DNA from: Gammaproteobacteria bacterium
GTDB lineage: Bacteria > Pseudomonadota > Gammaproteobacteria > Ga0077536
Reading direction: 5' to 3'
Length of the DNA stretch: 64,000 nt
Assembly: GCA_016209015.1 (NCBI GenBank)
Contig: JACQWY010000027.1
Location: forward strand, 1 to 64,000
This document shows, piece after piece, positions 42,430 through 51,304 of the stretch. Every line of letters starts with the position of its first letter. Within the stretch, counting starts at the first letter, position 1. The notes beneath the pieces are model-generated. The model ran no database searches and was not told where the DNA came from. It saw only the letters and a list, made by a program, of their open reading frames with translations. The translations under genes were made by a program, and so were the position numbers.

Positions 42430-45210
42430 ATGAAAGAGAAATCAGAGATGTTCACTCCGCAGGCGATGGCGTTTGCGGTGCGTGCCGCAATCGTCGCCAT
42501 GAGCCTGGTCCCGGTCGCGCAGGCCGCGGACTCCGAAGAGGATCCGGCTGTCACCGCGATGGTCCGTCCCACCAGCACGATCGAAGCCGGCGTCGGTTAC
42601 AACAGTGACAAGTCATACAAGTTCGGCGAGTACAACGGTCTGCAGGACCGCGGCGTCACGGGCATCGCGAACTTCGACATCCGGGGCGGCGGCCGCTACG
42701 ACAACGGCGACACCACGCGCTGGAGCGTGCAGGGCTCGAATCTCGGTCTCGAGGATCGCAACCTCCAAGCCGAGTACGGGATGCAGGGCCTGTTCCGATT
42801 GAAATTCGAATACGACGAGTTGCTGCGCAACCGTTCGGACAGCTACCAGACCCCTTACCTCGGCGCTGGTAGCAACAACCTGACCCTCCAGCCCGACTGG
42901 CAGGTTCCCAGCGTTCAGACGAACCGGGCGACGATCAATTCACCGAATGCCCGCGGCCTCAGCGCCGCGGTCCAGGCCGGCCAGTATCTGCCGACGACGA
43001 GCGGCGCCAGCGTCACCGGCGGGCCGGCCGTGGTCGCCGGCATTCCCGCGAGTCCCGGCCCGCTGCGTGCGGCGCAGGCCGCGCTCATCATCGGTAACGA
43101 TCTGCCGGATTTCCACGGCTACGATCTCGACACGAAGCGCACGCGCTACGAAGGCGGCTTCCTGGTCAATTTCGGCAGCGAATGGGACTTCCAGGCGAGT
43201 GCGCGCCACGAGGACAAGGACGGCGCGAAGCCGATGGGCACGGTGTCGCGCGCCACCGGCGGCGACATTTCCATGATCATCGCCGATCCGATCAAACAGA
43301 CGACGGACCAGTTCAACGCGAGCGCGAACTGGACCGGCAAGCGCGGCTTCGCCCAGGCCGCCTACTACGGCTCGGTGTTCTACAACGACGTGAAGTCCCT
43401 GACCTGGCAGAACTGGGCCATGGCGACGAATGCGGCCGGCAACACGAACACGATGAGTAGTGCGCCGGACAACCAGTTCCATCAGATCAACTTCACGGGC
43501 GGCTGGAGCTTCACGCCGACGACGAAACTCGTCGCCAGCGGCAGCTACGGGCGGGGCACGCAGAACGAGCGCTTCCTGCAGGATGCGTTCACGCCCTACG
43601 TCTCGCGCAGCTCGCTCGAGGGCCTGGTGGAAACCTCGTCGGTCAACGTCAAATTCTCGTTCCGGCCGCTGCGCAACCTGAACTCGAACCTCGGTTACAA
43701 GTACGACAACCGCGACAACCAGACGCCGGTCGGCATCTTCGCGTTCTACGACACGAACGAAACGCCCGCCGCCGCGCCGGCGGTCCCGGCCACCAACAAC
43801 CAGGCGGCATTCCAGGCGTTCTCCCAGGCGCTCGGCCTCAGCAAGACGGCGATCGCCTCGAACGGAACGATCAATGCGAACCGGCCGTACAGCCGCAAGC
43901 TCAACCAGGTCACGTTCGACAACGATTACCGGGTGTGGCATTCGCAATACGTGAAGCTCGGCTACGAGTTCGAGCAGATCGATCGCGAATGTCCCGGCTC
44001 CTGGATCGATTGCAGCGACGCGAAGCAGACCCGCGAGCATTCCGGGATGTTCGAGTGGCACGGCAATCTGTTCCTCGACAGCCTGAACGGCAGGGCGGGC
44101 TATACGTACGCGTCGAAGAAGGTGGATTACAACGAGAACGCATTCCTCGCGCTCGTGCCGATGGCGAACGTCGTGCCGAACATCGCGCCGGCGAGCGCGA
44201 CGATGAGCGCCTATCAGTTCATGAAGTCGATGGGCTGGACGGGCTACGGCCCGGTGGCCGGCTACGTCAATACGGCCACGCTCGTGCCGGCGAACGTCAA
44301 TTACAACCTGTTCTTCAACAACAACAACGCCCTGACGCAGCAGTTGTACGGTAACGCGAACCGCATCAGCGAGCTCGTCGGCATGCGCCGCTACAACCTG
44401 GCGGACCGGGATCGCCACAAAGTGCGCGGCAATCTGAACTGGCAGGCGACGGACAGTCTCTCGTTCCAGGGCGGGCTCGACTTCAACAAGGACGAGTACG
44501 ACAACTCCGTGTACGGCCTGAAGGACGCCGAGAAGTGGGCGTTCAACTTCGATGCGGATTACGTGTTCAGCGAGAAGTTCAAGGCGAACGTGTTCTATAC
44601 GCATGAAATCGACCGCCAGAACGCGGCAGGCAATACGTATACGGCGAACTCGGCCACCGCGGCCCAGAACGGCGTGACTGCCCTGTCGAGCACCTGCGGC
44701 AGCTACGCGAACCTGCTGGCACGCAATCTCGTCAACAAGATCGATCCCTGCACGAACTGGGGCCAGGAGACGACGGACGACATCGATACCGTCGGCCTCG
44801 ACGTGAACCACAAGGGATTCTTCGGCGGCAAACTCGAGTTGAACGGCAATTTCATCTACAGCATGGCGCGTACGAACACCGACATGACGGGCGGCAATTG
44901 GGCGAACAACCCGGCGGCGGGTCTGGCGAGTGCGCCGACGAGGACCATCGCAGCGTTCTGGATCCCGGCGGCGGATCTGCCTGAGGTGAAGACAGAGACC
45001 TACCAGATCGCGCTCACCGGTCAGTACAAGCTCGACGTGCGCTCGTCGCTGCGCGGCATGTATTCGTACGCTCACATGAGCTCCAACGACTACATGTACG
45101 ACGGCATGCAGGCGGGCGGCCTCTCCGGCGTGTTGCCGTCGTTCGAGAAGGCGCCGAGCTACTCGGACCACTTCGTCGGCCTGTCCTACATCTACAGCTT
45201 CAACCTGTAG
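42430..45210 (+). CDS. mtoB: MtrB/PioB-family outer-membrane porin for the decaheme cytochrome
   Basis: This 926-residue protein has a signal peptide (cleavage near VAQA-AD, residue ~33) and alternating amphipathic strands through its length, ending in YIYSFNL with a terminal aromatic-rich strand as in outer-membrane beta-barrels. It follows the MtrB/PioB plan of paired strands with repeated R/D/N-rich loops. The N-terminal CXXC seen in MtrB of metal-reducing Shewanella is absent. It is longer than typical MtrB. Its role is to sheath the decaheme protein in the outer membrane. A strong terminator follows it. Confidence 0.9.
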   Translation: MKEKSEMFTPQAMAFAVRAAIVAMSLVPVAQAADSEEDPAVTAMVRPTSTIEAGVGYNSDKSYKFGEYNGLQDRGVTGIANFDIRGGGRYDNGDTTRWSVQGSNLGLEDRNLQAEYGMQGLFRLKFEYDELLRNRSDSYQTPYLGAGSNNLTLQPDWQVPSVQTNRATINSPNARGLSAAVQAGQYLPTTSGASVTGGPAVVAGIPASPGPLRAAQAALIIGNDLPDFHGYDLDTKRTRYEGGFLVNFGSEWDFQASARHEDKDGAKPMGTVSRATGGDISMIIADPIKQTTDQFNASANWTGKRGFAQAAYYGSVFYNDVKSLTWQNWAMATNAAGNTNTMSSAPDNQFHQINFTGGWSFTPTTKLVASGSYGRGTQNERFLQDAFTPYVSRSSLEGLVETSSVNVKFSFRPLRNLNSNLGYKYDNRDNQTPVGIFAFYDTNETPAAAPAVPATNNQAAFQAFSQALGLSKTAIASNGTINANRPYSRKLNQVTFDNDYRVWHSQYVKLGYEFEQIDRECPGSWIDCSDAKQTREHSGMFEWHGNLFLDSLNGRAGYTYASKKVDYNENAFLALVPMANVVPNIAPASATMSAYQFMKSMGWTGYGPVAGYVNTATLVPANVNYNLFFNNNNALTQQLYGNANRISELVGMRRYNLADRDRHKVRGNLNWQATDSLSFQGGLDFNKDEYDNSVYGLKDAEKWAFNFDADYVFSEKFKANVFYTHEIDRQNAAGNTYTANSATAAQNGVTALSSTCGSYANLLARNLVNKIDPCTNWGQETTDDIDTVGLDVNHKGFFGGKLELNGNFIYSMARTNTDMTGGNWANNPAAGLASAPTRTIAAFWIPAADLPEVKTETYQIALTGQYKLDVRSSLRGMYSYAHMSSNDYMYDGMQAGGLSGVLPSFEKAPSYSDHFVGLSYIYSFNL

Positions 45211-45236
45211 GGGGCAGCGACGCAGCAGGGGCTCGA

Positions 45237-45268
45237 GACGGGGGTTGGCGACAACCCCCGTCGTTTTT
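45237..45268 (+). terminator. Rho-independent terminator after the porin gene
   Basis: GACGGGGGTTG (45237-45247), loop GCGA, CAACCCCCGTC (45252-45262), then G and TTTTT. An 11-bp perfect GC-rich stem with a T-run makes this the clearest terminator in the window. It ends the decaheme-porin transcript and separates it from the NapC-type gene. Confidence 0.9.
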
Positions 45269-45318
45269 GAGTGCCGCGAAGGCGCATTCACAACGACAAC
45301 AAAGAGTGGGGTGAAGAG

Positions 45319-45921
45319 ATGGCGGACAAATCACCGGGCGTGATCGCCCGCACCTGGCGCAGCTTGCGCAAACCGAGCGTCAAGTACTCGATGCTCACGC
45401 TGCTCGTCGTCGGCTTCTTCGGCGGGATCATTTTCTGGGGCGGTTTCCATACCGGCCTCGAGGCGACGAACCAGCTCGAGTTCTGCATCGGCTGCCACGA
45501 GATGCGCGACACGGTCTATCAGGAATACAAGAAATCGATTCACTATCAGAACCGGGTCGGCGTGCGCGCCATCTGTTCCGACTGCCACGTGCCGAGGGAC
45601 TGGACGCACAAGATGATCCGCAAGGCGAGGGCGAGCCTGGAGGTCTGGGGCAAGATCACGGGCGACATCGACACGAAGGAAAAATTCGAGAAGAAGCGCA
45701 TCGTGCTCGCCACGCACGAATGGGATCGGATGAAGGCGTCCGGTTCGCGCGAATGCCGCAACTGTCACGACTTCACGGCCATGGTCACCTCCAAGCAGAA
45801 GCCGCTCGCGCAGAAGAAGCATGCGGAGGCGCAGGAGCAGGGCAAGACCTGCATCGACTGCCACAAGGGCATCGCGCACCTGCTGCCGAAGGAGTACGAG
45901 GACCCGGAGGAGTCGGAATAG
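45319..45921 (+). CDS. NapC/NirT-type tetrahaem quinol-linked cytochrome (CymA-like)
   Basis: This 200-residue protein has one N-terminal membrane anchor (about 24-46) and four CXXCH sites at 56, 86, 146 and 178, the architecture of NapC, NirT and CymA. These inner-membrane cytochromes exchange electrons with the quinone pool. ATG 45319 is preferred to the upstream in-frame ATG because of the following short basic N-terminus before the anchor. It completes a path outer membrane (MtoAB-like), periplasm (monohaem), inner membrane. It lies behind a terminator, so it needs its own promoter or readthrough. Confidence 0.92.
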   Translation: MADKSPGVIARTWRSLRKPSVKYSMLTLLVVGFFGGIIFWGGFHTGLEATNQLEFCIGCHEMRDTVYQEYKKSIHYQNRVGVRAICSDCHVPRDWTHKMIRKARASLEVWGKITGDIDTKEKFEKKRIVLATHEWDRMKASGSRECRNCHDFTAMVTSKQKPLAQKKHAEAQEQGKTCIDCHKGIAHLLPKEYEDPEESE

Positions 45922-45922
45922 C

Positions 45923-45941
45923 GCGCGCCGCCGCGGCGCGC
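45923..45941. terminator. Possible bidirectional hairpin between convergent genes
   Basis: GCGCGCC (45923-45929) pairs with GGCGCGC (45935-45941) in the 22-base gap between the convergent NapC-type and EamA genes. There is no T-run, so it is only a weak terminator candidate. Confidence 0.35.
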
Positions 45942-45943
45942 CG

Positions 45944-46846
45944 CTACTCGACGACGACCGGCGCCACGGTCTCGCGGTGCGCGATGACGCCGCGCATCGC
46001 GAGGACGAGCAGCGCCACGCCGATCAGCACGATGCCCGCGATCTCGTCGCGATGCAGGCGCTCGCCGAGCTGGAGCGTCGAGGACACGATCGCGACCACG
46101 GGAATGGCCAGCGTGCCGAGACCCGCCAGGCCGGCGGGCAGGTGTTTCAGCACGTAGATCCAGATGAGCCAGCCGAGCGCGGTCGACGCGACAGCGCTCA
46201 GCACCAGGATCACGATGAAGCGATCGGACCACACGATCGCGTGCTCCGGCGAGAGCCAGTGGACGAGCAGCAGCGGTACGGCGCCGAACAGCATCTGCCA
46301 GGTCGTGAGCCCGAGGAGATCCATCGGTGCGCGGTACTGGATGCGTTTCACCATGACCGAGCCGAGCGCCCAGGCCGCACCGGAAACGACAGCCAGCACT
46401 TTGCTGAAGACGGAACCGCTCATGTGCCAGGGCTGGAGTATGACGAGCAGGCCGGCGGCAGCGAGCGCGACGCCGATCCACTGCGCGCCGCGCGGACGCT
46501 CGCCGAGCATCGGCCAGGCGAACAGCAGCATCCAGAACGGCATCGTGAACACGAGGATCGCGGTGCGCCCGACACCGCCTTCGACGAGGGCCCACATGCT
46601 CAGGCCGACGAACCCGCTGGTCTGCACGAGGCCGAGGACTATGAGCTCGCGCGGGCGCGGTGGTTTCACGCTGCGGCCCGTCAGCGGCAGGCAGAGGAGA
46701 AGACACAGACCGCCGAGCAGGACACGCGCCGCGGCGAATCCGAAGGGCCCGGCGTCGAGCAGTGCGAGCTTGTTCAGGATCCAGCTATAGCCCCAGACGA
46801 ACGAAAGGACGATCAAAGCCAGCAGCGGCAAGCCTTTCAGCTTCAC
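45944..46846 (-). CDS. EamA/DMT-family transporter
   Basis: This 300-residue inner-membrane protein shows ten hydrophobic segments in two EamA repeats, beginning MKLKGLPLLALIVLSFVWG and with the second repeat from about residue 155 (GAAWALGSVMVKR). Family members export metabolites such as amino acids or move sugars and purines. Nothing nearby defines a substrate. It converges on the cytochrome gene and is divergent from kup. Confidence 0.88.
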   Translation of the reverse strand: MKLKGLPLLALIVLSFVWGYSWILNKLALLDAGPFGFAAARVLLGGLCLLLCLPLTGRSVKPPRPRELIVLGLVQTSGFVGLSMWALVEGGVGRTAILVFTMPFWMLLFAWPMLGERPRGAQWIGVALAAAGLLVILQPWHMSGSVFSKVLAVVSGAAWALGSVMVKRIQYRAPMDLLGLTTWQMLFGAVPLLLVHWLSPEHAIVWSDRFIVILVLSAVASTALGWLIWIYVLKHLPAGLAGLGTLAIPVVAIVSSTLQLGERLHRDEIAGIVLIGVALLVLAMRGVIAHRETVAPVVVE

Positions 46847-47198
46847 AGACGGGGTCCCGGGTTCGATGGTGGAAAGGGTGGGAGGACGCCACGCGGCGGC
46901 GTCGGCCTACTCTAGGGTGGGGCCCCGGCAATTGCAATTGCCCTGCCGCGCGGCCGCGCGCGGTCACCGGATACCGGCCCGACCATTCCCTCGGGCATGC
47001 GCATTGCTTCGTCTGCGAGACGGAATGCGGCTTCCGGCAGCGCCTGACCCCGGTCGGTGTTCCGCCCTATAGGAACTTGCCGCCGCTGTCGGTAAACTGC
47101 GCCGCTCTGCGCAGATGGGACCCTCTGGTGGATGAGACGGCGAGAGTGCTTGCAGGGCCGCACGCGGGCCCTCGCTCGGAACTGAGAGTGACGGCGTC
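46847..47198. promoter_or_regulatory. Divergent intergenic region eamA / kup
   Basis: These 352 bases should hold the promoters for both divergent genes. A self-complementary GCAATTGCAATTGC lies at 46927-46940, a possible operator. No convincing gene was seen; several short frames lack ribosome sites. A GTGACGG near 47188 precedes the kup start. Confidence 0.35.
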
Positions 47199-49100
47199 AT
47201 GAACACGGACGACACTGATTTCCGTCACGGCCATCGCGGCAAGATGTCGGTGCTCATGCTGGGCGCGCTCGGCGTGGTCTTCGGCGACATCGGCACGAGT
47301 CCGCTGTACGCGCTGCGCGAGTGTTTCGCTTCGCCGCATCACCCGGTCGTCCTGACCGAGCCGAACATCCTCGGCATCCTCTCGATCATCGTCTGGGTCC
47401 TCATCCTCGTCATCTCCGTCGAATACGTGCTGTTCATCCTGCGCGCGGACAACCGGGGCGAAGGCGGCATCCTCGCGTTGATGGCGCTCGTGATCCGCAA
47501 GTCGCCGAGCACGATGACGCTCAGGCCGGTATTCGCGCTGCTCGGTCTCGTCGGCGCGGCCCTGCTGTTCGCCGACGCGATGATCACGCCGGCGATTTCG
47601 GTGCTGAGCGCGGTCGAAGGTCTGCAGATGGAGACGACGCTCGTCCAGCCGTACATCGTGCCGCTCGCGATGACGATCCTCATAGCGCTCTATGCCTCCC
47701 AGCGCTTCGGCACGGCGCGCATCGGCGCCGTCTTCGGCCCGGTGATGCTGCTCTGGTTCACGCTGCTCGGACTCATCGGGCTCGTCTCCGTGGTCCAGAC
47801 CCCGGGCGTGCTCCGCGCGGTAAACCCGTACTATGCGGTGAGCTTCTTCATCGACAACGGTCACCTGGCGTTCCGCGTCATCGGCTCCGTGTTCCTGGTC
47901 GTGACCGGCGGCGAAGCGCTCTACGCCGACATGGGACATTTCGGACGCTCGCCCATCCAGCGCGCCTGGTTCTTCGTCGTGCTGCCCGGCCTCGCGCTCA
48001 ACTACTTCGGCCAGGGTGCGCTGCTCATGCGCTCGCCGGAGACGTTGCCGCAGCTCTTCTTCTCGACCGTGCCGCCGTGGTCCGTGGTGCCGATGGTCGG
48101 GCTCGCGACGTTCGCGACCGTGATCGCTTCGCAAGCGGTGATCTCGGGGGCATTCTCGGTCGCGAACTCCGCGGTCCAGCTCGGCTACATCCCGCGCATC
48201 GACATCCGACAGACCTCGGCGAGTTCGATGGGGCAAATCTACGTTCCGTCCCTGAACTGGCTGTTCATGATCGGCACCATCGCGCTCGTCGTCGGCTTCA
48301 AGGAATCCGGCAAGCTCGCCGCGGCCTACGGCGTGGCGGTCTCGACCACGATGCTCGCGACGACGCTGTTCCTGTTCTTCGTCGCCCGTCGCGTCTGGCA
48401 CTGGCCGCGGCCGGCAGCCATTGCGCTCGCCATTCCATTCCTCTGCATCGACTCCACGTTCTTCTCCTCGAACCTGCTCAAGATCCCCGCCGGCGGCTGG
48501 CTGCCGCTGACGGTCGGCGCGATCCTCTACGCGATGATGGATACCTGGAAGAAGGGCAGGGCAGTGCTGCAGGACGCGCTCGCCGCGGAGAACATGAGCC
48601 TCGATCTGTTCATGGACTCGCTCGCGATCGACGGCCCGGTCCGCGTGCCGGGCAGCGCGGTGTTCCTCACGCCGCACAAGTTCGGCGTGCCGCGCGCGCT
48701 CCTCCACAACCTCAAGCACAACAAGGTGCTGCACGAAGAGGTTCTGCTGCTCACCATCGAAACCCTGCGCGTCCCCTACGTGGCGGACGAGGAACGGCTC
48801 ACGGTCGAGGACCTCGGGCAGGGCATGGCGCGTGCGACACTGACGTTCGGCTTCCTCGAACAACCTGATCTGACGCGTGAGCTCGCGCGCATGGATTCGC
48901 CGTACTTCCGCTACGACGGCATGACGACGACGTTTTTCCTGGGCCGCGAGACGATCCTCGTCGGCCGCGGCCAGAGCACGCTGTGGCGCTGGCGCCGCCA
49001 GCTCTTCGCGTTCATGACGCGCAACGCGCTCAGTGCCGCGAATTTCTTCCGGCTGCCCGCGAACCGCGTCGTGGAGATCGGCTCGCAGGTCGAAATTTGA
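47199..49100 (+). CDS. kup: Low-affinity potassium uptake protein Kup
   Basis: This 633-residue protein matches Kup (TrkD). The N-terminal signature VVFGDIGTSPLYALRECF (about 26-43) and HFGRSPIQRAWFFVVLP are diagnostic. About twelve membrane segments precede a soluble C-terminal domain from ~residue 460. Kup is a K+/H+ symporter of the inner membrane, most useful at low pH. The length is standard, and the gene appears monocistronic. Confidence 0.95.
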   Translation: MNTDDTDFRHGHRGKMSVLMLGALGVVFGDIGTSPLYALRECFASPHHPVVLTEPNILGILSIIVWVLILVISVEYVLFILRADNRGEGGILALMALVIRKSPSTMTLRPVFALLGLVGAALLFADAMITPAISVLSAVEGLQMETTLVQPYIVPLAMTILIALYASQRFGTARIGAVFGPVMLLWFTLLGLIGLVSVVQTPGVLRAVNPYYAVSFFIDNGHLAFRVIGSVFLVVTGGEALYADMGHFGRSPIQRAWFFVVLPGLALNYFGQGALLMRSPETLPQLFFSTVPPWSVVPMVGLATFATVIASQAVISGAFSVANSAVQLGYIPRIDIRQTSASSMGQIYVPSLNWLFMIGTIALVVGFKESGKLAAAYGVAVSTTMLATTLFLFFVARRVWHWPRPAAIALAIPFLCIDSTFFSSNLLKIPAGGWLPLTVGAILYAMMDTWKKGRAVLQDALAAENMSLDLFMDSLAIDGPVRVPGSAVFLTPHKFGVPRALLHNLKHNKVLHEEVLLLTIETLRVPYVADEERLTVEDLGQGMARATLTFGFLEQPDLTRELARMDSPYFRYDGMTTTFFLGRETILVGRGQSTLWRWRRQLFAFMTRNALSAANFFRLPANRVVEIGSQVEI

Positions 49101-49129
49101 TGAGACTCCGAATAACCTGACGGCCGGCT

Positions 49130-50215
49130 TCAGTTCTCGAGCGTCTGTTTCGCGGGCTCGGGCGGCGCGGCCGGGTCGGTTGCGGGCGGTGTCGCAGCCG
49201 GCGGTGCTGCCGGTGCAGGCGGCGCGGCGGGTTGAGCCGCGTCGGCCGGTGCGGTGGGCTGAGCCGTGTCGGCGGGTGCGGCGGGCTGAGCCGCCGAAGC
49301 GCCGACGGCTTCGCCCACTTTCACGGCCTCGTTGCGCTCGCCCTGCGTGATCGACGCCTCGGTCGCCTTGTTCATGACGATGATGCTGATGCGCCGGTTC
49401 TGCGGCGAGAAGGGATGCTCCTTGTCGTAGAGCACCGAAGAGCTCAGGCCGACGACGCGGCCGATTTTCTGCTCGGGCATGCCACCGCCGAGCAGCTCGC
49501 GACGCGCCGCGTTCGCGCGGTCGGCGGAGAGCTCCCAGTTGCTGTAGCCGTTCGTGCTCGCGTACGGCGTCTGGTCGGTATGGCCGGACAGGCTGATGTG
49601 GTTCGGCACCTGGTTGATGACCTTCGCGATGTCGCGGAGGATGGCGCGCGCATAATTCTCCATCACCGGGCTGCCCTGCGCGAACATGGCCCGGTTCTCC
49701 TTGTCGATGATCTGGATGCGCAGGCCCTCGCTCGTGATGTCGAGCAGGAGCTGATCCTTGTAGTCCTTCAACGCGGGTGTCGCCTCGATCGCCGACTTCA
49801 GATCGTCGAGCAGTTCCTGCATCTGCTGGCGTTCCTTCTCCTTGGCGAGCTCCTCGGCCTGTTCGGGGGTGAGCGTCTCGCTCGGCGCGGTGCCGGGATT
49901 CGGCTGGGACTCGGGACGCTCGCTGCTCGTGCTCTGATCGAAGGGCTTGGCGCCCTGACCGTCCAGGATGCCTGTTCCGCCCTCCGTGTGCTGATTCGCG
50001 CCGCTGCCGCCCGGACCGCTCGAGGCAATCGGATCCTTCATGTATTCAGAAATCGCCGCGCGCTGCTCGGGCGTCGTGCTGCCCATGAGCCACATGAGCA
50101 TGAAGAACGCCATCATGGCAGTGACGAAGTCGGCGAACGCGACTTTCCAGGCGCCGCCATGATGACCATGGCCGCCCTTCTTGACGCGTTTGACGATGAT
50201 GGTGCCGTCGGCCAT
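49130..50215 (-). CDS. motB: Flagellar stator protein MotB
   Basis: This 361-residue protein has the MotB plug-and-anchor N-terminus: a basic KRVKKGGHGHHGG stretch and one transmembrane helix FADFVTAMMAFFMLMWLMG (about 26-44) holding the proton-binding Asp. The periplasmic OmpA-like peptidoglycan-binding domain follows (about 160-290; SGHTDQTPYA, NWELSADRANAARR). An unusual Ala/Pro-rich tail of about 60 residues ends the protein, made of 9-residue repeats. motA lies 6 bases upstream. Together they form the proton-driven stator. Confidence 0.95.
   Translation of the reverse strand: MADGTIIVKRVKKGGHGHHGGAWKVAFADFVTAMMAFFMLMWLMGSTTPEQRAAISEYMKDPIASSGPGGSGANQHTEGGTGILDGQGAKPFDQSTSSERPESQPNPGTAPSETLTPEQAEELAKEKERQQMQELLDDLKSAIEATPALKDYKDQLLLDITSEGLRIQIIDKENRAMFAQGSPVMENYARAILRDIAKVINQVPNHISLSGHTDQTPYASTNGYSNWELSADRANAARRELLGGGMPEQKIGRVVGLSSSVLYDKEHPFSPQNRRISIIVMNKATEASITQGERNEAVKVGEAVGASAAQPAAPADTAQPTAPADAAQPAAPPAPAAPPAATPPATDPAAPPEPAKQTLEN
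49214..49294. repeat. 27-bp tandem repeat in the 3' part of motB
   Basis: Two near-identical 27-bp units at 49241-49267 and 49268-49294, plus a partial third at 49214-49240, encode AAQPAAPAD, TAQPTAPAD and AAQPAAPPA. In-frame copy-number change would alter only the length of the tail. Confidence 0.75.
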
Positions 50216-50221
50216 GGCTCA

Positions 50222-51091
50222 TCAGCCCGCGGCGGCGGGTTTGCGCTTGACGTGCTCCTCGAGCTCGATGAACGTCGGCCGCTCCGTGGAGAAGATGGCC
50301 TTGCGTCCGAACTCGACGGCGATCTGCGGCGCGTAGCCCTGTTGAGAAGCGACGAGGGTCGTCTTCAGGCACTTGAAGTATTGCGCCTCGTCCCGCGCGA
50401 GGTGCTCGATCGCGATCGACATCGGCCCGATGAAGCCGTATGCGAGCAGGATGCCGAGGAACGTGCCGACGAGGGCCGCCGCCACGTGGTGGCCGATTTC
50501 CTCCGGCGGTCCGCCGAGGGCCGCCATGGTGATCACGATACCGAGCACGGCGGCCACGATACCGAAGCCGGGCAAGGCGTCGGCGACGCGGGTCAATGCC
50601 GCGGACGGCTGCGTGCCTTCTTCGTGATGAGTGTCGAGCTCGATGTCCATCAGACTGTCGAGCTCGAAGGCGTTCTTGATGCTGCCGCCCACGATCAGAC
50701 GCAGATAGTCGGTGAGGAACTCGACGGCATGGTGGTTCGAGAGGACGTTCGGGTACTTGCTGAAGATGGGGCTCGACTCCGGGTTCTCGACGTCGTTCTC
50801 GAGTGACATCAGGCCTTCTTTGCGCGCCTTGGTCAGCAGGTCGTAGAGCAGGGCGAGCGAATCGAGATAGTAGTCCTTCTTGTACATCGAACCCTTAATC
50901 ATGCGCGGCAGGTTCGAGGCGACCGCCTTCATCACCTTGCCGGGGTTCGATATCACGAAGGCGCCGGCCGCGGCGCCGCCGATGATCAGGAGCTCGTTGG
51001 GCTGGAAGAGGGCCAGCGGATTGCCCTTTCCGAGCATGAAGCCGCCGATGACGCAGCCGATCACCATCACGATACCGATGATCAGGTTCAC
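50222..51091 (-). CDS. motA: Flagellar stator protein MotA
   Basis: This 289-residue protein has four membrane segments: GIVMVIGCVIGGFMLG at the N-terminus, LLIIGGAAAGAFVI, and two in the second half (VADALPGFGIVAAVLGIVITM and VGTFLGILLAYGFIGPM, given in part). It carries the cytoplasmic loop that contacts FliG. It is the E. coli-like proton-type MotA. The gene is first in the motAB pair and divergent from the histidine kinase gene. Confidence 0.95.
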   Translation of the reverse strand: MNLIIGIVMVIGCVIGGFMLGKGNPLALFQPNELLIIGGAAAGAFVISNPGKVMKAVASNLPRMIKGSMYKKDYYLDSLALLYDLLTKARKEGLMSLENDVENPESSPIFSKYPNVLSNHHAVEFLTDYLRLIVGGSIKNAFELDSLMDIELDTHHEEGTQPSAALTRVADALPGFGIVAAVLGIVITMAALGGPPEEIGHHVAAALVGTFLGILLAYGFIGPMSIAIEHLARDEAQYFKCLKTTLVASQQGYAPQIAVEFGRKAIFSTERPTFIELEEHVKRKPAAAG

Positions 51092-51304
51092 GATTTCTCC
51101 CGGTTGTCATTGACTGGTTGGATGCAGTTTCATATCGGCGCCTGGGGTGCGATTCTGTAGGCTGCGGCAGCGGCTTTTCGGCGGGTGAGAGGATTCCCGG
51201 CAGCACTTGAGAAAGCCGGGCGACTGCCGCTAGAACGGCCTCGGGCGGACCAGGGGATCCCCGGTCCGGCCGCAGCGTCCCCGAGCGTCGCGAGAGGTCT
51301 CCCC

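Noticed and set aside
42940-45291. 783-codon open frame antisense to the porin gene
   Set aside because: Composition (Arg, Val, His, Asp) is that of a codon-position shadow; the plus-strand porin has a signal peptide and clear family features.
49130-51091. Generic OmpA/TolR-type proteins instead of MotAB
   Set aside because: The single anchored helix with Asp plus OmpA domain and the adjoining four-helix MotA are specific for the flagellar stator pair.
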